In this document: piece after piece, positions 59,172-64,000 of the stretch
Numbering within the stretch: position 1 is the first letter of the stretch
Layout: every line of letters starts with the position of its first letter
Assembly (NCBI RefSeq): GCF_001442805.1
Contig: NZ_CP011131.1
Span: 5,828,001 to 5,892,000, forward strand
DNA: 64,000 nt
Source: Lysobacter gummosus
GTDB taxonomy: Bacteria > Pseudomonadota > Gammaproteobacteria > Xanthomonadales > Xanthomonadaceae
Direction: 5' to 3'
Made by a program: the position numbers and the translations under genes
The notes under the pieces: model-generated
The model's input: the letters and a program-made list of their open reading frames with translations, nothing else
The model's database searches: none
What the model was told of the DNA's origin: nothing

Positions 59172-60863
59172 TTACTCGGCCTGCAGCACCACCGCGATAT
59201 CGCGGCTGCCGCTCTGCGCCACGCTGACCGCGTTGCGGCCGGCGGCGGTGGCGTTGCGCAGGGCGAAGCGCGCGCGCTCGAACAGCGCCGGCACCTGCTC
59301 GCCGCGTTGCGACATGGCCAGGCCGATGCTGACGCTGATGGTGATTTCGTGGCCGTCGATGCGGAACGGACGCTGGGCGAAGGTCTCGCCGATGCGCCGC
59401 GCCAGCAGCTCGCATTCGCCGCGTTCGCATTCGCTGACGATGCCGAAGCAATCGCCCTCCATGCGCGCGATGGTGTCGTCCGGGCTCAGCACCCCGCGCA
59501 TGCGCGACAGGGCCTGTTGCAGCAGCGCGTCGCCGACCGCGCGGCCGTAGCGGGCGTTGACCTCGCCGAAGCCGTCCAGGTCCACCAGCAGCAGGCCGTA
59601 GGTGTTGACGTTGAGGCTGCCCGGCGAGGACCAGGCTTCCAGCATCTGCTCCAGCACCTGGGCGTTGAGCGCGCCGGTGAGCGGATCGCGTTCGACCGAC
59701 TGCCGCGCCAGCAGCACGATGCGATGGCGGTTGGCGGCGTGCTGGCTCAGGGCCAGCGCCAGCACCGCCGATTCCAGCACCGCGGTCAGGGCCAGGCCGC
59801 GTTCGGCCCATTCGGCGTCCTGCAGGCCCAGGATATTCGCCGCCAGCGCGGCGGCCAGCACCAGCATCGGCGTCCAGCCCAGCAGGTAATAGCCGGCGTA
59901 GGGCGCGCCCTTGCGCCAGGCCACCACCGCGATCACCAGCATCAGCGGCACGCCCAGCAGCAACAGCACATTGCCGCCGATGTACCACCAGCCGTAGACG
60001 TGTTCGCGCAGCAGCACCAGAACCAGCAGCCAGAACATGTTCGCCCACTGGATGCTGCGCAGCACCCAGGCGGTACGCGGCATCAATCGCGGCAGGTCGA
60101 GAAAGCGCAGGCTGAAGCCGAGCTGGAAGATCGTCGCCAGGGTCGCCAGCGCCCAGGCCACCGCCGGCTCGCTGGCCATGCCGGCCAGCCCCCACATTTC
60201 CGAGGCGTCGCCCGATCGCAGCAGCAGGTAGGTGGCCATGCAGCCCAGATAGGCGCCGTAGCCCAGGTAGACGAAGTCGCGGAACGCCACCCACACGCCG
60301 ACCATCGCCACCGCCATCAGCATCATCGCGGTGAAGGCGGCGGCCATGAAGCGCGCGTCGCCGCGCTCCTGTCGGGCCAGTTCGGGAATGCTCGCGAACG
60401 ACAGGCGGATTTCGCTCATCGCCGCGCGGCCCTTGATGCGCACATAGGCCACGGTCGAAGTCGGCCAGCCGTTGGGCAGCGACAGCACCCAGCCGCGCCG
60501 CATCAGCGGCACGCCACCGCGTTCGGCGTCCTGAATTTCACGCAAGTGGGCGGCGCCCGGCGGGTAGTACAGCAGCGGCCCCATCGCGCGCGAGCCGCGC
60601 ACCACCAGCATCAGGCCGTCGCCGGGCTTGATCGAGCGTTGGCTGGTCAGGCGCAGCCAATAGCCCTCCGAGCGGCGCGGCAGGCTGAAGCGGATGACGT
60701 CGTCGGGACGCTCGGCGGTCAGGCTGCGCATCACCGGCGCGCCCACCGGCGGCGTCTGCAGGTCGGTGTCGGTCATCAACACCTCGACCTTCAGCGACTG
60801 CGCCGCGGCCGGCGCGCACAGGCAGGCCAACGCGACCATCAGCGCCCACAGGGCCTTGCGCAT
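59172..60863 (-). CDS. 7TM membrane protein with a degenerate GGDEF domain
   Basis: A 563-residue protein of the 7TMR-DISM type. A signal peptide (MRKALWALMVALACLCAPAAAQS) precedes a periplasmic beta-rich domain (residues 25-160), seven transmembrane helices (about 170-365), and a C-terminal GGDEF-like domain from about 390 (RDPLTGALNAQVLEQML and LLLVDLDGFGEVNARYGRAVGDALL). The active-site signature, expected R-x-GGDEF, reads RMEGDCF near residue 467: the first Gly is Glu and the catalytic Glu is Cys. It is therefore probably inactive as a diguanylate cyclase, or a binding-only variant. It has no c-di-GMP inhibitory RxxD site at the usual place. Confidence 0.87.
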   Translation of the reverse strand: MRKALWALMVALACLCAPAAAQSLKVEVLMTDTDLQTPPVGAPVMRSLTAERPDDVIRFSLPRRSEGYWLRLTSQRSIKPGDGLMLVVRGSRAMGPLLYYPPGAAHLREIQDAERGGVPLMRRGWVLSLPNGWPTSTVAYVRIKGRAAMSEIRLSFASIPELARQERGDARFMAAAFTAMMLMAVAMVGVWVAFRDFVYLGYGAYLGCMATYLLLRSGDASEMWGLAGMASEPAVAWALATLATIFQLGFSLRFLDLPRLMPRTAWVLRSIQWANMFWLLVLVLLREHVYGWWYIGGNVLLLLGVPLMLVIAVVAWRKGAPYAGYYLLGWTPMLVLAAALAANILGLQDAEWAERGLALTAVLESAVLALALSQHAANRHRIVLLARQSVERDPLTGALNAQVLEQMLEAWSSPGSLNVNTYGLLLVDLDGFGEVNARYGRAVGDALLQQALSRMRGVLSPDDTIARMEGDCFGIVSECERGECELLARRIGETFAQRPFRIDGHEITISVSIGLAMSQRGEQVPALFERARFALRNATAAGRNAVSVAQSGSRDIAVVLQAE

Positions 60864-60979
60864 ACCCAGGTCCGCCCCCGCGAGAATGAGCGTTGAAGTC
60901 TAGCCGGAGTAGGCGCGGGCGGGATGATGGATCGAGGCGCAATCGGCGTCCCGGCAGACCCAACACCCTCACCCACCGG

Positions 60980-61123
60980 CTTCCCCCCTTTGAAAAAGGG
61001 GGGTTAGGGGGGATTTGCTCTTGCTCGCCCCCAACGAAGACGCGCCAAGTTCAGGCAGGGGCGAGGAGCGCTTTCAGAGCAAAAGCAAATCCCCCCTGGC
61101 CCCCCTTTTTCAAAGGGGGAACC
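60980..61123. repeat. REP-like inverted repeat pair (tail-to-tail orientation)
   Basis: TTCCCCCCTTTGAAAAAGGGG with the GGGGGGATTTGCTCTTGC flank faces AAAAGCAAATCCCCCCTGGC then CCCCCTTTTTCAAAGGGGG, in the opposite arrangement to the copies at 44198 and 55714 (hairpins at the outer edges). The pair occupies most of the gap between the GGDEF gene and the DMT transporter. Confidence 0.88.
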
Positions 61124-61212
61124 GTCGTTTCGATTCAGGGGGGGAGCCGTCGTTTCGATTCAGGCGGGAGCCGTCGTTTCGATTGAGGGTGGGAAGCGTG
61201 GTTTTGATTCAA
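61121..61212. repeat. About 24-bp tandem repeat, four copies, ending in the DMT stop codon
   Basis: The unit GTCGTTTCGATTCAGG with a GGGGAGCC-like spacer appears at 61124, 61149, 61173 and, less exactly, 61198. The last unit contains TCA at 61209-61211, which is the stop codon (TGA on the minus strand) of the DMT transporter, so the gene's end lies inside the repeat. Confidence 0.8.
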
Positions 61213-62201
61213 CCGCCGCGATCGCTGCGCAATTCCTTCACCCTGCGATCGTTGCCCGCCGCCGCGCGCGCGGCGACGACGCTGAATGCGACGATCCCGA
61301 GCATCACCACACAGGCGCCGGCCAGCGCGCGGCCCTGCGGCCAGGCTTCGCCGAGCCACAGCGCGCCGATCACGGTGGCGAACAGGATTTCCGCCGCCTG
61401 CATGGCCTCGGCCGCAGCCAGCGCGGTCGGATCGTTGCGGACCATGCCGGTGGCCTGGAAGAACAGCACCGTCGCGATCACCCCGGCGCCCAGCGCCACG
61501 CCCGCGGCCAGGGCCACCTGGCCGGTCGGCGGCGGGCCCGCTTCGATCCCGGCGTACAACGCCACCGCCCACCACAGCGGCTGGCTGGCCAGGGTCATGC
61601 CGAACACGCGCTGGGTGGCGTTGAGCTCGGTCCCGGTCTTTTCCAGATGCAGCAGCAGGCCGCGATTGCCCAGCGGATAAGCCACCGCGCCGATCGCCAC
61701 GCAGACCAGGGCGATCCAGCCGGCGCGATCCAGCCGCCCGCCGCCGTGGCCGAGTTGCAGCAACAGCACGCCGGCCACGATCACCGCGCCGGTCGCCAGC
61801 GCCGGCAGCGGAATCCGCGCGCGCGCGTCGCGGTACAGAAACGGCGCGCACAGCATTCCGGCGATCACGGTCAGCTGAAAGGTGCCGGCCACCAGCCACG
61901 ACGGCCCGCTGGAGGCGGCGTAGCTCAGGCAGAGGTAGAACAGCACGAAGCCGATCCCGCTCCACAGCAGCCACGGCCCGGGATGGGCGCGGATCGCCCG
62001 CCACACCGGCCGCACGCCGCCCAGCAGCGGCATCGCCACCAGCAGCATCGGCAGAGTGAACAGATAGCGCAGCGCCGCGGTCCAGGCCCAATGCCCGCCA
62101 GCGTTGGCGGCGGCGCGGTTGAGCACGTAGGTGCAGGTGAAGAACAGCGCCGAAGCCAGTGCGATCGACACCGCCCACAAGGCCTGGCGGCTGGCGCTCA
62201 T
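61209..62201 (-). CDS. DMT-superfamily transporter (EamA-like, multidrug efflux type)
   Basis: A 330-residue polytopic transporter with about ten helices and two EamA-like halves. It starts MSASRQALWAVSIALASALFFTCTYVLNRAAANAGGHWAWTAALRYLF, read by landmarks, followed by PGPWLLWSGIGFVLFYLCLSYAA; the second half contains TQRVFGMTLASQPLWWAVAL, and LAAAEAMQAAEILFATVIGALWLGEAWP is the typical final repeat motif. Family members are annotated 'multidrug resistance efflux transporter'. The substrate is unknown. Its ATG overlaps the bioC stop by ATGA, so it is translated with bioC. Its C-terminal codons are unusually basic and its stop falls in a tandem repeat. Confidence 0.88.
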   Translation of the reverse strand: MSASRQALWAVSIALASALFFTCTYVLNRAAANAGGHWAWTAALRYLFTLPMLLVAMPLLGGVRPVWRAIRAHPGPWLLWSGIGFVLFYLCLSYAASSGPSWLVAGTFQLTVIAGMLCAPFLYRDARARIPLPALATGAVIVAGVLLLQLGHGGGRLDRAGWIALVCVAIGAVAYPLGNRGLLLHLEKTGTELNATQRVFGMTLASQPLWWAVALYAGIEAGPPPTGQVALAAGVALGAGVIATVLFFQATGMVRNDPTALAAAEAMQAAEILFATVIGALWLGEAWPQGRALAGACVVMLGIVAFSVVAARAAAGNDRRVKELRSDRGG

Positions 62202-63109
62202 GGACGCTGCCGGACGCGGATGCTCGACGCCGGCACCTGCACCTCGTCGATGCCGCCGACCCGGATCGGCGTGCCCGGCTCCGGGCCCCAGGCGTGGGCG
62301 TAGATGACTTCCCAGGTCGCCGGCAGCTGGCCGCGCGCATCGCGCAGCGGCTCGTAGGCCTGCGCGGCGCGGGCGAAGCGCGCGCGCCCGGTCAGGCTGC
62401 GCCGGCGCGTGACCATCGCATTGGTCGCGCCGAGCGTGCGCAGTTCGCGCATCAGATGGCCCAGGTCGGGATGACCGAGGGTGAACTCGTCGCGATCGAG
62501 CACCGGATTCTTGAACCCGGACGCGATCAGGGCATCGCCGAACTGGGCGATCGACGGAAACAGGCTCACGTGCGGCGCCGCGTCGGCTTCGGCGAAGGCG
62601 CCGCGCAGTTCGAACAAGGTGTCCGGGCCGAAGGTCGATATCAGCAACAGTCCGCCGGGCTTGAGCACGCGGCGGAAACCGGCGAACACCGCCGGCAGGT
62701 CTTCCACCCATTGCAGGCACAGGTTCGAGAACAGCACATCGACGCTGGAGTCGCGCAGCGGCAGCGCGCGCGCGTCGGCGCAGACCACGTCCGGCCGGCG
62801 CGCGCCACCGAGCAGGCGCGGGCGCCAGCCGCCTTCGCCGAAATGCGTGCGCGCCTCGCGCAGCATCGGCACGGCCAGATCCAGCGCGATCACCTGCGCG
62901 CGCGGCCAGCGCTTCTGCATCGCCGCGCTCAGATGGCCGGGGCCGCAGCCGACATCGAGCACGACTTCGGGCGCGCGATCGTCGAGGTAATCCAGGGTCT
63001 CCGACAAACGCGCGCCGACTTCGCGCTGCAGCGCGGCGGCACTGTCGTAGCCGTGCGCGGCGCGCGAGAACGAGCGGCGAACCTGGCGGTGGTCGAACAG
63101 ATCGGTCAT
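62198..63109 (-). CDS. bioC: Malonyl-ACP O-methyltransferase BioC
   Basis: BioC methylates malonyl-ACP to start pimeloyl-ACP synthesis for biotin. The 303-residue protein has the family start DHRQVRRSFSRAAHGYDSAAALQREVGARL and motif I VVLDVGCGPGHLSAAM near residues 49-62, then DLAVPMLREAR (motif II acidic residue), DSSVDVLFSNLCLQWVEDLPAVFAGFRRVLKPGGLLLISTFGPDTLFELR by landmarks and the late LMRELRTLGATN characteristic of BioC. ATG at 63109 gives MTDLFDHRQV. It overlaps the DMT gene (ATGA) and is 98 bp downstream of bioH, consistent with a biotin gene cluster. Confidence 0.94.
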   Translation of the reverse strand: MTDLFDHRQVRRSFSRAAHGYDSAAALQREVGARLSETLDYLDDRAPEVVLDVGCGPGHLSAAMQKRWPRAQVIALDLAVPMLREARTHFGEGGWRPRLLGGARRPDVVCADARALPLRDSSVDVLFSNLCLQWVEDLPAVFAGFRRVLKPGGLLLISTFGPDTLFELRGAFAEADAAPHVSLFPSIAQFGDALIASGFKNPVLDRDEFTLGHPDLGHLMRELRTLGATNAMVTRRRSLTGRARFARAAQAYEPLRDARGQLPATWEVIYAHAWGPEPGTPIRVGGIDEVQVPASSIRVRQRP

Positions 63110-63207
63110 GGACTTCGGGCTTGCCTGTTGCTGTGTAGGGGATTCATGCGCGGCGGGTGCGCGCGCGGAGCGGATTCGAATGCGTCGGCGTCATCGCCGC
63201 AGTGGTA

Positions 63208-64000
63208 TCACGCCGCGCCCGACTGGGCTTGCGCCGCCTCGACGAAGGCCTCGATGGTCTGCGCGACTTCGTCGGTCGCGCCGAGAAACGGCGCGTGGCC
63301 GGCCTGGGCGATCACCACGCTGCGGCCGCGCGGCGCCAGCGCGGCGGCGGCCGGCATCGCCCCGGAGGGCACCAGTCGGTCGCGGCGTCCGGAAATCCAC
63401 AGGCTGGGCACTTGCAGATTGGGCAGTTCCTCGCGCACGTCGAATTCGTCCAGCAAGGTCAGGCCTTCGTGCAGCGCGCGTTCGGCCGGTTCGCCGCGTT
63501 CGAAGGCTTGTTGCTTGAGATGGCGCAGTTCGTCCTGCGCGCTGGGCGAGCCCAGCGCTTCCAGGGCCAGGAAGCCTTCCAGCGTGCCGCGGAAATCGCG
63601 CTGCAAGGCCTCGCCGAAATTGCGGAACAGATCCGGCGACACGCCGTGCGGCCAGTCGGTCCCGACCACGAAGCGCGGCGAGGACGCGATCAGGACCAGG
63701 CCGCGCACGCTGCGCGGATGATCCAGTCCGGCGCGCAGCGCGACCTGACCGCCGAGCGACCAGCCCAGCCAGTAGGCATCGGGGATGCGCTCGACCAGAT
63801 CCGCCGCGAGCGCCTTGGGATCGAGCGCGGTGGCGTCCTCGCGCGCGTAGCCGTGGCCGGGCAGATCGATCAGGTGCACGGTGTAATGCGCGGCCAGGCG
63901 TTCGACCAGCGACGCGAACAGGCCGCCGTGCATGGCCCAGCCGTGGATCAGGGCGATGGCCGGGCGTCCGCTGTCGGGGGAGGCGCCGGTGGTTTGGATG
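63208..64000 (-). CDS. bioH: Pimeloyl-ACP methyl ester esterase BioH (partial, start outside window)
   Basis: BioH removes the methyl group from pimeloyl-ACP methyl ester, ending the BioC-initiated pathway. The visible 264 codons show IALIHGWAMHGGLFASLVERL (the HGW oxyanion motif), HLIDLPGHGYA, the nucleophile elbow LGWSLGGQVALRAGL (Ser codon near 63759), SGRRDRLVPSGA for the Asp and AGHAPFLGATDEV for the catalytic His. The frame is open through the window edge, so the first residues, usually a handful before the first strand, are missing. The biotin context with bioC supports this name over other carboxylesterases. Confidence 0.93.
   Translation of the reverse strand, partial: IQTTGASPDSGRPAIALIHGWAMHGGLFASLVERLAAHYTVHLIDLPGHGYAREDATALDPKALAADLVERIPDAYWLGWSLGGQVALRAGLDHPRSVRGLVLIASSPRFVVGTDWPHGVSPDLFRNFGEALQRDFRGTLEGFLALEALGSPSAQDELRHLKQQAFERGEPAERALHEGLTLLDEFDVREELPNLQVPSLWISGRRDRLVPSGAMPAAAALAPRGRSVVIAQAGHAPFLGATDEVAQTIEAFVEAAQAQSGAA

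Overview
The window is chromosomal DNA of very high GC content with dense, short-spaced genes. It most likely comes from a gammaproteobacterium of the Xanthomonadaceae/Lysobacteraceae, with Lysobacter the best guess. This rests on the gene set (glyQ, tatABC, ttcA, rdgC, rep, plsB, gltBD, bioC/bioH), on secreted lipoproteins such as I78-type inhibitors and a membrane-anchored RNase with barstar, and on many short palindromic intergenic repeats. The assignment is inference; no rRNA or tRNA gene is present to confirm it.

Layout. 1-6072: partial glyQ, a glutamine amidotransferase, a polytopic membrane protein, a tatA-tatB-tatC-RDD operon on the minus strand and a SYLF-domain protein. 6073-12213: hemH, an alpha/beta hydrolase, a 0.6-kb palindromic repeat array, a YgjP-like metallopeptidase, rdgC and ttcA. 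12596-20761: a YdcH-like protein, a three-gene translationally coupled operon of single-pass membrane proteins of unknown function, a large polytopic membrane protein, plsB with an unusual N-terminal extension, and a lipoprotein. 21104-25734: a compact four-gene spore-coat-U (Csu-type) chaperone-usher fimbrial operon behind a good sigma-54 promoter candidate. 26001-31631: e(P4)-type acid phosphatase, an ArsR/SRPBCC pair with a palindrome abutting its start, a hydrolase, exported RidA, two GNATs and a DUF4272 protein. 32033-39575: rep, two Sel1-like paralogues, tdk, a nucleotidyltransferase, a GNAT, a YiiX-like cysteine hydrolase and a DUF938 methyltransferase. 39783-45191: an Hsp70-like protein and, divergent from it across a 26-copy GATTCCC array, the helicase/nuclease pair mrfA-mrfB. 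45409-49347: two I78 lipoproteins, a zinc-ribbon protein, RNase/barstar, topoisomerase IB and a small lipoprotein. 49435-58901: an MFS transporter divergent from gltB-gltD, then folE and a small conserved protein. 59172-64000: a 7TM protein with a degenerate GGDEF domain, a DMT transporter, bioC and partial bioH.

How genes work together. Clear functional units are the Tat translocase (with an overlapping RDD protein), the fimbrial operon, the mrfAB repair pair, the RNase-inhibitor pair, GOGAT (gltBD) and late biotin-precursor synthesis (bioC, bioH).

The most unusual layer is repetitive. At least five families of short palindromic or tandem repeats occupy the intergenic gaps. One of them, a paired REP-like unit built on a CCCCC-TTT/AAA-GGGGG hairpin, sits in frame inside mrfB, adding roughly 55 codons. 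The same unit forms a 195-bp tandem array, separates gltB from gltD and flanks the DMT gene. No CRISPR array, prophage, integrase, IS transposase, rRNA or tRNA gene was seen.
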